Shown here: positions 9,826-17,868 of the stretch, piece after piece | Layout: every line of letters begins with the position of its first letter | Numbering within the stretch: the stretch's first letter is position 1 | Assembly (NCBI GenBank): GCA_022571845.1 | Contig: JACZXB010000008.1 | Coordinates: 1-64,000, forward strand | Reading direction: 5' to 3' | Length of the DNA: 64,000 nt | Origin: Candidatus Zixiibacteriota bacterium | GTDB lineage: Bacteria; Zixibacteria; MSB-5A5; GN15; FEB-12 | Translations under genes and position numbers: made by a program | The notes under the pieces: model-generated | What the model saw: only the letters and a program-made list of their open reading frames with translations | The model's database searches: none | Told to the model about the DNA's origin: nothing

Positions 9826-9978
9826 TGAGAGTAGTCTCCGGTTTGTACTACTGGGTGGTCGAGTCCGACAGCCGGACGGAGATGGGCAAGCTGGTAATAA
9901 TTTTGTAACGTCGCCCATTTGTCATTCCCGAGTAATCGGGAATCCATATTCATATGGTGGTTGAACCCACCCTTCGAC
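9826..9978 (+). repeat. Duplicate of the 3' end of the upstream gene plus adjoining repeat
   Basis: The sequence repeats 9474-9627 at an offset of 351-352 bases with about six substitutions and one deleted base. It covers the last 27 codons, the stop and 70 bases beyond. The one-base deletion near 9840 breaks the reading frame, so the copy is not coding. The two copies are separated by dispersed repeats (9628-9825). Confidence 0.88.
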
Positions 9979-10037
9979 CCTCACGGGACTTTGTCCGCTC
10001 AGGACCTTGCCGCAAGCCGTGGGCGACCCTGTTATCA

Positions 10038-10138
10038 GTCATTGCGAGGAGCTCCTGATTTCAATCGGAAAGACGCGGCAATCTCGGCAGATGAAAGCGA
10101 GATTACCACACCCCAATTTCGTCTCGGTTCGCAATGAC
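10038..10138. repeat. Dispersed repeat, GTCATTGCGAGGAGC family
   Basis: It begins GTCATTGCGAGGAGC and ends with the inverted GCAATGAC, enclosing ~80 bases. The same ends and a similar interior occur at 41138-41228 before the M16 protease gene. Confidence 0.65.
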
Positions 10139-10400
10139 AGAAGCGTCAGGAACCACGCCTAAGAGGCCGCTGCTTCGCTACGGCAGTTTTAAGACTGTAT
10201 CACATTGGACAATCAGCTCAATTTTTACTGACAGGTTCTGTCAGTAGGCTATCTGATATTGCCCTGCGACGGCGACTGGGCTGTTTCTGCCATATTTTTT
10301 GCAGACTTTTGTTGCTTTATGAGCCAGAGGGGATGGAGGCGAGACCGGCAGGATCGGTCGGTCTTGCTTCTCTGATAAACAATTTGAAGGGAACCGTAAT

Positions 10401-11939
10401 ATGTTGTCAAAAGTAACCTCATCGGCGACGCACGGAGTCGATGCTTATAAAGTAGAAGTTGAGGCAGATATTCAGCAGCAGCTGCCGGCATTTATAACTG
10501 TCGGACTACCGGAAGGCGCTGTCAGAGAATCCAAAGAGCGGGTAACATCGGCCATAAAAAATTCCGATTTTGTGTTTCCTTCAAAGCGTATAACCATAAA
10601 CCTGGCACCGGCAGACCGACGCAAAGAGGGTACGGCCTTTGATCTGCCGATTGCAATCGGGATTCTTGCTGCAACCGGTCAGATAATGCGCGACCGCTTT
10701 GACGAATTTGTAGTTTTGGGTGAGCTTTCACTGGACGGTGCGCTTCGTCCTGTACCCGGTGTTTTACCGATGGCGCTTTCTTTTCAGAAGCAAAATGGCG
10801 TCAGGGGCATCATAGTCCCGCGCGAAAACGCCAAAGAAGCGGCGATTGCTCAGACACTTCCGGTACATCCCGTGAAATCATTACAGGAAACTGTACATTT
10901 TTTAGAAGATGAAAGTTCGATTAAGGCCTTTACCGTAGACATAGCTGCCATCTTTAACGAGGCCCGGCATTATCAGGTAGACTTTGCCGATGTCAAAGGC
11001 CAGGAGTCTGCCAAACGGGCGCTCGAAGTTGCCGCTGCCGGCGGACACAATATTATAACTATCGGTCCTCCCGGTTCCGGCAAGACCATGCTGGCCCGGA
11101 GGATGCCTACTATACTGCCGGATCTTACGCTGACGGAAGCGCTGGAAACTACCAAAATTCATTCCGTAGCAGGCCGGCTTGAAGTTGGCCAGGCGCTAAT
11201 AGCGGTCCGCCCGTTTCGTTCGCCCCATCACACAATTTCGTACGCTGGCTTAATCGGCGGCGGCAGCATTCCGAAACCGGGCGAAGTTTCTTTGTCGCAT
11301 AACGGAGTTCTGTTTCTGGACGAACTTCCTGAATTCAAAAAGGATGTTTTAGAAATGCTCCGGCAGCCGATGGAAGATAATTTCGTTACCATATCACGCG
11401 CCGCCACAACTCTGACTTACCCGGCCGGGTTTATGCTGGTGGCAGCAATGAACCCCTGCCCTTGCGGCTATCACGGTGACCAGAACCATGACTGCACTTG
11501 TTCTTCGGGGGAGATTCAAAGATATATGTCACGTATCTCTGGGCCATTGATGGACCGAATTGACATTCACATATCGGTGCCATCTGTTAAGTTTAAGGAG
11601 TTGTCGTCAGAAACTAAGGGAGAGAAATCAGAAATCATCAGAAAGCGCGTCAATGACGCCCGCAAGAGACAGCTTGAAAGGTTTTCCCACGAAGACAAAA
11701 TTTTCTGCAATGCTAATATGGAATCACGGGATATTCGCTCATATTGTAAGATAGATGACAAATCTCAGTCACTTCTGCATCTGGCTATCACTAAACAGGG
11801 TTTGTCTGCCCGGGCCTACGACAGAATCTTAAAAGTATCCCGGACGATTGCCGACCTGTCGGATTCCGATTCAATCGAAACGACCCATGTCGCCGAGGCG
11901 GTCCACTATCGATCACTGGACAGGAAGTTGTGGATGTAA
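10401..11939 (+). CDS. comM: YifB/ComM-family Mg-chelatase-like AAA+ ATPase
   Basis: A 512-residue protein of the usual family length. The N-terminal ~180 residues form the ChlI-type domain (GVDAYKVEVEADIQQQLPAF, then RITINLAPADRRKEGTAFDL). The AAA+ core has Walker A GPPGSGKTMLARR, Walker B VLFLDELPEF and the block MNPCPCGYHGD with clustered Cys that may bind metal. ComM is a cytosolic hexameric helicase that drives branch migration in natural transformation, which fits the comEA and pilM-like genes elsewhere in the window. It has ATG at 10401 with GAAGGGAACC just upstream. Function is inferred from the family. Confidence 0.93.
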   Translation: MLSKVTSSATHGVDAYKVEVEADIQQQLPAFITVGLPEGAVRESKERVTSAIKNSDFVFPSKRITINLAPADRRKEGTAFDLPIAIGILAATGQIMRDRFDEFVVLGELSLDGALRPVPGVLPMALSFQKQNGVRGIIVPRENAKEAAIAQTLPVHPVKSLQETVHFLEDESSIKAFTVDIAAIFNEARHYQVDFADVKGQESAKRALEVAAAGGHNIITIGPPGSGKTMLARRMPTILPDLTLTEALETTKIHSVAGRLEVGQALIAVRPFRSPHHTISYAGLIGGGSIPKPGEVSLSHNGVLFLDELPEFKKDVLEMLRQPMEDNFVTISRAATTLTYPAGFMLVAAMNPCPCGYHGDQNHDCTCSSGEIQRYMSRISGPLMDRIDIHISVPSVKFKELSSETKGEKSEIIRKRVNDARKRQLERFSHEDKIFCNANMESRDIRSYCKIDDKSQSLLHLAITKQGLSARAYDRILKVSRTIADLSDSDSIETTHVAEAVHYRSLDRKLWM

Positions 11940-12206
11940 TTGGCTGATACTGTCAGAAGTTTAAGTCATGATGTTCTAAATGGATTTGAGCAACGCGCTA
12001 AGGTCTTGCCCTGCATCTATTTTCCAATTATCCTTGCAGATTCTACATTTTCGGTTATATTTAAGTTGTATCGTTAACCAGTAACCGAAGCACTTAATTT
12101 ATGAAAGAACTTCTGGACGAGAAGTTTTACATATCAGATTTTAAGCCAAGCCGATCAGCTAAGCCTGAGTTCTGTCTGACCGGTACCGGTTCTACCTCAG
12201 ATTATC
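11940..12206. other. Spacer without a convincing gene
   Basis: A TTG-started frame of 45 codons directly after comM and an ATG-started frame of 49 codons (12101-12250) are present, but neither has a ribosome site or a recognisable motif. The spacer sits exactly where most relatives of the next gene would have a radical-SAM domain, of which I see no trace here. Confidence 0.5.
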
Positions 12207-12983
12207 ATGCAACTTCAATCAAATCTGTTTTTATACATGAAAGATTATAAACCTGTGCGATTTGGGCGTTCCAAAAAGAAAGTCGCTTCAAGAAGTTTGG
12301 CTGCAGTTTCATCAAAACGACTTCGCATTCGCTGGGGTAGAACAGCAAGCCATACTCATTTATCGCACCTGGATAATATTCGAACCATTGAAGACGCCAT
12401 TAGGCGCTCTGATATTCCGGTAGTGTATTCGCGAGGGAAGCACCCCAGAATGAAACTTTCGTTCAGTCCGCCGCTGCCTGTAGGATTTACATCGGAAACC
12501 GAGTTTTTCGATTTAAGTCTCAAACAGGATTATTCCAGCCAGATGATTAATGCCTTAAGAAAAGCTATGCCCGAAGGATGTAAAGTGCTGGAAGCCAAAG
12601 CTGTATTTGCAAAAACAGCTTCGCTGTCGGAAGTAATCAACCTGGTTGTCTACACCTTGAAACTGGATAATTCAATTGACACTGTGCAACTGCAGTCGCG
12701 CATCAATGACATTCTGAGCAAAGATGAGCTAATAGTCAACCGTAAATCAAAATCAGGCGAAAGCGATGTAAATATTCGTAAGTCGATTTATAAAATCGAA
12801 TTTTCTGAGGGGCTGTTGACTTTGACACTCGGAATTGGCAGCGAAGGATATGTCCGCCCTACAGAGGTTGGCCGGTTATTATTTGATATGGATGAAAACG
12901 AAGTTTCTAAATTAAAATTCCACAGAGCGAAGATGTTCCGGCAGGTAGACGAAAACCGTCGCATTCCGGCGATAGAGTTGTAA
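12207..12983 (+). CDS. DUF2344 protein (TIGR03936-type), stand-alone
   Basis: A 258-residue protein. The core RLRIRWGRTASHTHLSHLDN, then IRRSDIPVVYSRGKHPRMKL and SFSPPLPVGFTSETEF, is diagnostic of DUF2344, which usually follows or is fused to a B12-binding radical-SAM protein (TIGR03960) next to ribonuclease G. The N-terminal VRFGRSKKKV resembles the linker that joins the two parts in fusion proteins, yet no radical-SAM gene is upstream. The start may be ATG 12207 or ATG 12237; neither has a clear ribosome site. It lies two bases before rsmB. The exact reaction is not established; a role in RNA modification is suspected from the family's context. Confidence 0.85.
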   Translation: MQLQSNLFLYMKDYKPVRFGRSKKKVASRSLAAVSSKRLRIRWGRTASHTHLSHLDNIRTIEDAIRRSDIPVVYSRGKHPRMKLSFSPPLPVGFTSETEFFDLSLKQDYSSQMINALRKAMPEGCKVLEAKAVFAKTASLSEVINLVVYTLKLDNSIDTVQLQSRINDILSKDELIVNRKSKSGESDVNIRKSIYKIEFSEGLLTLTLGIGSEGYVRPTEVGRLLFDMDENEVSKLKFHRAKMFRQVDENRRIPAIEL

Positions 12984-12985
12984 TC

Positions 12986-14344
12986 ATGGCTCAAAAGACA
13001 AAACCCAAAACCAGAAATTTTGATCCCGTAAGAGCCGCCGCTGTTGAAGGCTTAGTTCTTATTGAGCAGGGGCAGCAGGCAGATTATGCCCTTGAAAGTG
13101 TGATCAGAGACAAGCATTTTAGACCCCTTGATATCCGTTTTTTGTCGCAATTGGTCAACGGCGCCACCAAAATGCGAAGACGCTTAAACCATGAACTTCG
13201 CTTTTACTTAGCGAAACCATCAACTAACCTGCCTCTGCTTCTGGCCAATGTCCTCAGGTTAGGCTTGTACCAGCTTCGTTTCACCGATCGCATCCCCGAT
13301 GCCGCGGCTGTTTCGGAGTCGGTCAATCTGGCCATGAGAATGATGGACAGGCCGCGAGCTAATCTGGTCAATGCGGTCTTACGTGCCTCCATTCGAGAAC
13401 CGGAAAAAGTACAGTTTGTTTCTATCAATGATGATCCGGTTAAACATCTGGCAGACTTCTACAGCTTCCCGGACTATTTTGTAAAATATTGCTACCAGGA
13501 ATATGGTCTTAAGCAGGCCACACAACTCTTGCAGAATTTCAACAAACCTCCGCACGTAACTTATCGTGTAAATTTTTTGAAAGCTAAGCCGGAGGAAATT
13601 ATTGAGCTATTGAAAGAGGAGAAAGTTAAATGTTCCGAAGGAAAATTCATCTCGGAGTTTTTGCATATTGACCAGGGCGGACTTCCCCTGGAAAGAGAAT
13701 TATTGCAAAGTGGCAAGGTGTTTGTGCAGGATGAGTCGGCCGGTATTGCGGTGAGACTCTTAAACCCCCGCCCGGATCAAGACTGTCTCGATTTGGCCTC
13801 TGCTCCGGGAGGCAAGTCTACTTATATGGCGATTCGCATGCGCAACAAGGGCAGGATAACTTCTGTTGATAAGTCGCAAAGAAGGTTGGAGGTTGTTGCA
13901 GAGAATACGAAGCGCCTTGGTATAAAAATAGTTTCGCCGGTAGCCTGTGATATTATGGATTTCAAAGGCGGCCCCTACGACCGGGTACTGCTTGATCCGC
14001 CTTGTACCGGCTGGGGTACGGCCGGCAAGCATTCTGATTTGCGCTGGAGAAAGACCGCTGAAGATGTGAAGAATCTGGCTAAAATTCAAACTGCCATGAT
14101 TGACCGGGCGGCAAAACTTGTCAAACCCGGAGGTGTGCTGGTCTATTCTACCTGCACCATAATGCGTGCTGAAAACGACCAGATTATCGAAGAATTCCTG
14201 CTTAGAAATGACAAATTTGAAATCGACCCGGCTTCCCAGTTTTTCCCAAGTAAGATTGTGACCGAACGGGGATTTGTAAAAACTTACCCAAATGTTTACG
14301 ACCTCGACGGTGCTTTCTGCGCCCGCCTAAAGCGTAAACTGTAA
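12986..14344 (+). CDS. rsmB: 16S rRNA (cytosine-967-C5)-methyltransferase RsmB
   Basis: A 452-residue protein with two domains. Residues ~10-140 are a NusB-like RNA-binding domain (RFLSQLVNGATKMRRRLNHE). The C-terminal SAM-dependent domain has the SAM loop LDLASAPGGKSTYMA, the PPCTGWG motif and the catalytic STCTI motif with its nucleophilic Cys. It methylates C967 of 16S rRNA using S-adenosylmethionine in the cytosol. The start ATG at 12986 follows the DUF2344 stop by two bases, suggesting co-translation. All catalytic motifs are intact. Confidence 0.95.
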   Translation: MAQKTKPKTRNFDPVRAAAVEGLVLIEQGQQADYALESVIRDKHFRPLDIRFLSQLVNGATKMRRRLNHELRFYLAKPSTNLPLLLANVLRLGLYQLRFTDRIPDAAAVSESVNLAMRMMDRPRANLVNAVLRASIREPEKVQFVSINDDPVKHLADFYSFPDYFVKYCYQEYGLKQATQLLQNFNKPPHVTYRVNFLKAKPEEIIELLKEEKVKCSEGKFISEFLHIDQGGLPLERELLQSGKVFVQDESAGIAVRLLNPRPDQDCLDLASAPGGKSTYMAIRMRNKGRITSVDKSQRRLEVVAENTKRLGIKIVSPVACDIMDFKGGPYDRVLLDPPCTGWGTAGKHSDLRWRKTAEDVKNLAKIQTAMIDRAAKLVKPGGVLVYSTCTIMRAENDQIIEEFLLRNDKFEIDPASQFFPSKIVTERGFVKTYPNVYDLDGAFCARLKRKL

Positions 14345-14497
14345 ACAGCTTGCACTTAATTTTTAAATTAGCCTAATCTCTTAAAATCTGTATAACAAAT
14401 AGAGCCAAGAATTATTATTGATTTATCAAGCTGTTTTGGTGCTTTTTCAGTTTAGTTAACTTAAAATCAAAGGTAAGAAAATTACGGGATATTTAAT

Positions 14498-15307
14498 TTG
14501 AATCAGGTAAGAGCTTCTCGACTGGAACAGCCGCAGAGACGGCAACAAGGTTTTATGTCGGACAAATTGCCCTATGGCTCCTGGCAGCGCCGGTTTGTCT
14601 TTTGGCTGGTTGCTCCGACTTTTGTCATTTTAGTCCTTTACTGGATAACCAATTCTGTGCTGATGCCAATTATCACGCGCCACGGCGACGAGTTTGTGCT
14701 GCCGAACTATGTTAACCAAAGACTGGTCGAAGTTCAGTTGAAGCTGGAAGAGCTGGGGCTGGACTATGAGATTGCATCGGAGGAATTCTCTCCCGGTAAA
14801 GAGAAAGGACTTATCTTAAATCAGTATCCAATCCCCGGTACAAAGGTAAAATCCGAGCGGGCCATCAAATTTATAATCTCGCTCGGACAAAAACTTGTGC
14901 CTATTCCACAGTTGTCAGGTTTGTCCGTCCGGCAGGCGATACTTGATCTGGAAACTGCCGGTTTGGAACTGGGTGAAATTGCCTGGGCGCATTCTGACAC
15001 TCTGCCTGAAAAAGTTGTGGTCTTTTCCTATCCGGCCGGCTCCACCGAAATTCCGCTCGGCTCACCGGTTAACATTATGGTCAACCGCGGCCGGGCCTCG
15101 AACTTTACCTATATGCCCAGAGTAGTTGGCAGGCAACTAAGCGAAGCGGAATCGCTTTTAGAAGAAAAGATTTTGAAGCTGGGGCTGGTAACTTACCGCC
15201 GCGATGAAAACTATCTGCCCGAAACAGTTCTGGAGCAATCCGAGAGAGAAGGCAGCGAGCTTGACAACTGGACCGAGATAGACCTGGTGGTCAGCAGCAC
15301 CGAGTAG
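14498..15307 (+). CDS. PASTA-domain membrane protein
   Basis: A 269-residue protein with a short cytosolic N-terminus, one membrane helix (about residues 35-57, FWLVAPTFVILVLYWITNSV) and three PASTA repeats outside: VLPNYVNQRLVEVQ..., VPIPQLSGLSVRQAILDLET and YMPRVVGRQLSEAESLL. PASTA domains bind peptidoglycan fragments or beta-lactams and usually sit on Ser/Thr kinases or penicillin-binding proteins. No kinase or transpeptidase domain is attached here, so it may sense or scaffold at the cell wall. The start is TTG 14498 or ATG 14555; the second has AAGG close by. It lies ~150 bases after rsmB. Confidence 0.85.
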   Translation: MNQVRASRLEQPQRRQQGFMSDKLPYGSWQRRFVFWLVAPTFVILVLYWITNSVLMPIITRHGDEFVLPNYVNQRLVEVQLKLEELGLDYEIASEEFSPGKEKGLILNQYPIPGTKVKSERAIKFIISLGQKLVPIPQLSGLSVRQAILDLETAGLELGEIAWAHSDTLPEKVVVFSYPAGSTEIPLGSPVNIMVNRGRASNFTYMPRVVGRQLSEAESLLEEKILKLGLVTYRRDENYLPETVLEQSEREGSELDNWTEIDLVVSSTE

Positions 15308-15325
15308 CAGGTACAATTCACAATT

Positions 15326-15559
15326 GAGTAGGTCGAAACCCGCCTCTTGGGTGTGGTTTCGACACCTTCTTACCGTTGCTTTCATGAGTAGGTCGAAACC
15401 CGCCTCCTGGGTGTGGTTTCGACATTTAAACTAATCTTAAGATTCACATTAAACTAAACGAGCAGGTCAAAACCTCACGATAGCGGGATGGTTTCGATAT
15501 CTTCATTGCTTTGCTTTCATGAGTAGGTCGAAACCCGCCTCCCGGGCGGTGTTTCGACA
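15326..15559 (+). repeat. Cluster of four direct REP-like palindromes
   Basis: Copies lie at 15326-15364, 15386-15424, 15460-15500 (degenerate) and 15521-15559. Each has the arms GTCGAAACC and GGTTTCGAC around a GC-rich centre, preceded by the tetranucleotide GTAG (GAGTAG). Copies 1 and 2 are exactly 60 bases apart. The GTAG-plus-palindrome layout and the adjoining transposase gene are those of REP elements mobilised by a RAYT. Confidence 0.85.
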
Positions 15560-15627
15560 TTCTTACTCTATTTCACATATCGATAGCAGACTATTGCTAC
15601 CAAGATACCCTTCTATATATTTGTTAC

Positions 15628-16131
15628 ATGACAAATATTAGACGATACTTTCGTGCAAATGACATCATTTTTGTTACGCACGTTTCACATAATCGCATGC
15701 CAATCCTCGTTGCTAATTTTGACCTGCTCTGGAAAGCTATTGAGATAACCAAACAGAAAACTCAATTTGATATTATTGCTTGGGCTGTTTTACCTGACCA
15801 CTTCCACATGATCATTGAGCCAATGAGAAATAATCTTTCAGCACTAATGAAAAGTATGAAACTATCATTCTCGTGGCACTACCGAAAAAGAGCTGGTTTG
15901 GTAAAAGGGCGCGTCTGGCAGAATAGATTCTGGGACCACATTATCAGGGATCAGGAAGATTTGAATAAACATATTGATTATATTCATTTCAATCCCGTTA
16001 AGCATGGAATCGTTGCAAATGTGATTGAGTGGAAGTATTCTTCACTACACCAGTATTTCGAGGATGGGCTTTGTTCGAAAGAATGGAGTTCGACAGAAAA
16101 ACTGTCGTTCGTAGGAGAATTTGGTGAATGA
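15628..16131 (+). CDS. REP-associated tyrosine transposase (RAYT, IS200/TnpA_REP family)
   Basis: A 167-residue single-strand DNA transposase of the Y1/HUH family. The metal-binding HUH motif is LPDHFHMIIEP, and the catalytic tyrosine lies in HIDYIHFNPVKHG, both typical of TnpA_REP proteins. VWQNRFWDHIIRD is another family block. Such enzymes cut next to the GTAG of REP hairpins and are thought to spread them through the chromosome. Four direct palindromes lie just upstream and one inverted copy 13 bases downstream. The gene is intact at full length, so it may be active. No transposon ends of a classic IS200 were seen. Confidence 0.93.
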   Translation: MTNIRRYFRANDIIFVTHVSHNRMPILVANFDLLWKAIEITKQKTQFDIIAWAVLPDHFHMIIEPMRNNLSALMKSMKLSFSWHYRKRAGLVKGRVWQNRFWDHIIRDQEDLNKHIDYIHFNPVKHGIVANVIEWKYSSLHQYFEDGLCSKEWSSTEKLSFVGEFGE

Positions 16132-16143
16132 GAATTTTTGAAA

Positions 16144-16182
16144 TGTCGAAACCGCGCCCAGGAGGCGGGTTTCGACCTACTC
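16144..16182 (-). repeat. REP-like palindrome, inverted copy
   Basis: This is the reverse orientation of the 39-base unit found four times upstream of the RAYT gene (arms GTCGAAACC and GGTTTCGAC, ending CTACTC). With the upstream cluster it brackets the transposase gene in inverted orientation. Confidence 0.85.
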
Positions 16183-16521
16183 CTGCTTGAGTCTCCACTT
16201 TCATCAAGAAACAATATCATAATTCTCGAAGATAGATTATTGAATTCCTCTGTCAATCACAGAATTCCAGTGGATAAGACCTCCCTAACCCCTTTATACG
16301 ACTTGTTTTAGGCTATTCAGGGATTCTTTTAAACTCCTTGCAAATATGTCGGTTTTTACTATATTTATGGGCTGTGGTAGGCGAGCTGAGGTTAAAGTAT
16401 GCCCTGATGAGAGGTTGTTTTGCTCTCCGCTTGAGATACAAAGCTACTGACAGCCTTGTTAATGGGGCAGATGGGGACATCTGCCGCCCACGAAAATTGA
16501 CTGATTTGATTAGAAAGAAAA
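16183..16521. other. Spacer upstream of ffh with possible structured RNA
   Basis: No gene is supported. From 16369 to 16456 nested complementary segments can be drawn by eye: GGCTGT (16370) with ACAGCC (16450), GTAG (16377) with CTAC (16444), CGAGC (16382) with GCTTG (16429), and GAGAG (16409) with CTCTC (16423). A separate 8-bp hairpin GGCAGATG/CATCTGCC lies at 16466-16485. It is not the SRP RNA: the conserved core of that RNA is absent. An open frame over this region (16338-16529) runs into the ffh start and is not convincing. Confidence 0.4.
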
Positions 16522-17850
16522 ATGTTTAACAACCTGTCTGAAAAATTAGAAAGCGTCTTTAAGAAGCTTCGCTCTGTCGGCAAACTCTCGGAGAAAAACA
16601 TCCAGGAGTCAATGCGCGAGGTCCGTCAGGCCTTGCTGGAAGCGGATGTCAATTATAAAGTCGCCCGTGATTTTGTGAAAGCTGTTCAGGAAAAAGCTGT
16701 TGGGCGGAAAGTCCTGGATTCAATTGATCCGGGACAGCAGGTTATAAAAATAGTCTATGATGAACTGGTTGCACTTTTGGGCGGCAGCGCCGAACCTCTG
16801 GCAGCGGTTGATAATCCACCGACTGTTTACTTAGTTTGCGGTCTTCAGGGTTCGGGAAAAACGACTCTAGTCGGCAAGCTGGCTTTGATGTACAAGCGCA
16901 AAGGCAAAAAGACGCTGGTAGTAGCGGCCGACATATATCGTCCGGCGGCAGTTAAGCAGTTAAAAGTTCTGGCAGACTCAATTGACGTTGAACATTTCTA
17001 TCTTGAAAACAAGACTCCGCAACAGATATGCACGGCAGCAGTCAAGTATGCCGGAGAAAATTTTATTGACCTGGTCATTCTGGATACCGCCGGCCGCCTG
17101 CATGTTGACAAAGAAATGATGGCTGAAATAGCCGAAATAAAAGAGCAGACCAAGCCGCAGGAAATTTTATTGGTGGCAGACGCCATGACCGGTCAGGATG
17201 CTGTCAATGTTGCCAGAGAGTTTAACGAACGCCTTAGTATTACCGGTGTTGTACTTTCCAAACTTGATGGTGACGCCCGCGGCGGCGCGGCACTTTCTAT
17301 CCGTCAGGTAACCGGCTGCCCGATAAAGTTAGCTTCGGTGGGCGAAAAGCCGGGAGATTTGGAAGTTTTCCACCCCGACCGTCTGGCCTCTCGCATATTG
17401 GGCATGGGTGATATTGTCAGCCTTGTAGAAAAAGCGCAGGAGCATATTAACCTAAAAAAAGCTGCCGAGATGCAAGAGAAACTTCTTAAAGCACGTTTCG
17501 ACTTTGAGGATTTCTTAGAGCAGATGTCCCAATTGAAAAAGATGGGGCCGCTTGAGTCAATTATAGGAATGATTCCGGGAATTGGAAAGGCGATGAAGAA
17601 TGTTCAGGTTGACGAAAGAGCAATGGACCGGATGGTTGCTATCATACAGTCGATGACTATCCAGGAGCGCCAGAATCCGCACATTCTTGATGGCTCACGC
17701 AAAAAAAGAATAGCGATTGGCTCGGGCAACTCAGTACAGGCGGTCAATCAATTGATAAAACAGTTTAATGCAATGCAAAAAATGTTCAGCAGTATGAATA
17801 AAGGTAAACTAAAAGGCATGTCGAAAAGTATGATGCCGTTTTTTAATTAA
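16522..17850 (+). CDS. ffh: Signal recognition particle GTPase Ffh
   Basis: A 442-residue protein of normal length. The N domain comes first (NNLSEKLESVFKKLR), then the G domain with P-loop GLQGSGKTT, DTAGRLHVD, SKLDGDARGGAAL and the closing loop GEKPGDLEVF, and finally the methionine-rich M domain (LEQMSQLKKMGPLESIIGMI) that binds SRP RNA and signal sequences. It targets nascent membrane proteins to FtsY and the translocon. It heads the operon ffh-rpsP-khpA-rimM-trmD-rplS, a conserved bacterial order. The start ATG at 16522 has only a weak purine-rich ribosome site. Confidence 0.97.
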   Translation: MFNNLSEKLESVFKKLRSVGKLSEKNIQESMREVRQALLEADVNYKVARDFVKAVQEKAVGRKVLDSIDPGQQVIKIVYDELVALLGGSAEPLAAVDNPPTVYLVCGLQGSGKTTLVGKLALMYKRKGKKTLVVAADIYRPAAVKQLKVLADSIDVEHFYLENKTPQQICTAAVKYAGENFIDLVILDTAGRLHVDKEMMAEIAEIKEQTKPQEILLVADAMTGQDAVNVAREFNERLSITGVVLSKLDGDARGGAALSIRQVTGCPIKLASVGEKPGDLEVFHPDRLASRILGMGDIVSLVEKAQEHINLKKAAEMQEKLLKARFDFEDFLEQMSQLKKMGPLESIIGMIPGIGKAMKNVQVDERAMDRMVAIIQSMTIQERQNPHILDGSRKKRIAIGSGNSVQAVNQLIKQFNAMQKMFSSMNKGKLKGMSKSMMPFFN

Positions 17851-17868
17851 CGTATGGAGGTAATTTAG

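Larger units (their letters stand above)
9558..10400. repeat. Repeat-rich intergenic island
   Basis: No credible gene lies in these 843 bases. In order they hold: a GTCATTCCCGAGTAGTCGGG element (9569), CTTCGACTCCGCTCAGGGTG (9621), a long palindrome (9677-9737), an inverted copy of a CCACCGCAAGCGG element (9799-9824), a copy of the 3' end of the preceding gene (9826-9978), and an ATTGCGAGGAGC element (10038-10138). The last 200 bases before comM have several small potential hairpins but no riboswitch class I can name. Open frames over this stretch are repeat translations. Confidence 0.8.

Noticed and set aside
9919-10137. Open frame of 72 codons in the first repeat island
   Set aside because: It is made entirely of dispersed repeat sequence (CTTCGACCC and ATTGCGAGGAGC families).
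11940-12077. TTG-started frame of 45 codons directly after the comM stop
   Set aside because: No Shine-Dalgarno, no family resemblance and composition like non-coding sequence.
12101-12250. ATG-started frame of 49 codons before the DUF2344 gene
   Set aside because: No ribosome site, no recognisable motif, and it overlaps the start of a clear gene.
15326-15559. Four regularly placed repeats that might be taken for a CRISPR array
   Set aside because: The spacing is irregular (60, 74 and 61 bases), one unit is degenerate, one copy lies inverted after the gene, and no cas genes are present. The RAYT gene explains them as REP elements.
16369-16456. SRP (4.5S) RNA gene next to ffh
   Set aside because: The conserved GGAA tetraloop and asymmetric-loop core of domain IV are not present.
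16338-16529. 63-codon frame ahead of ffh
   Set aside because: It covers the palindrome at 16466 and runs into the ffh start; codon use is not convincing.
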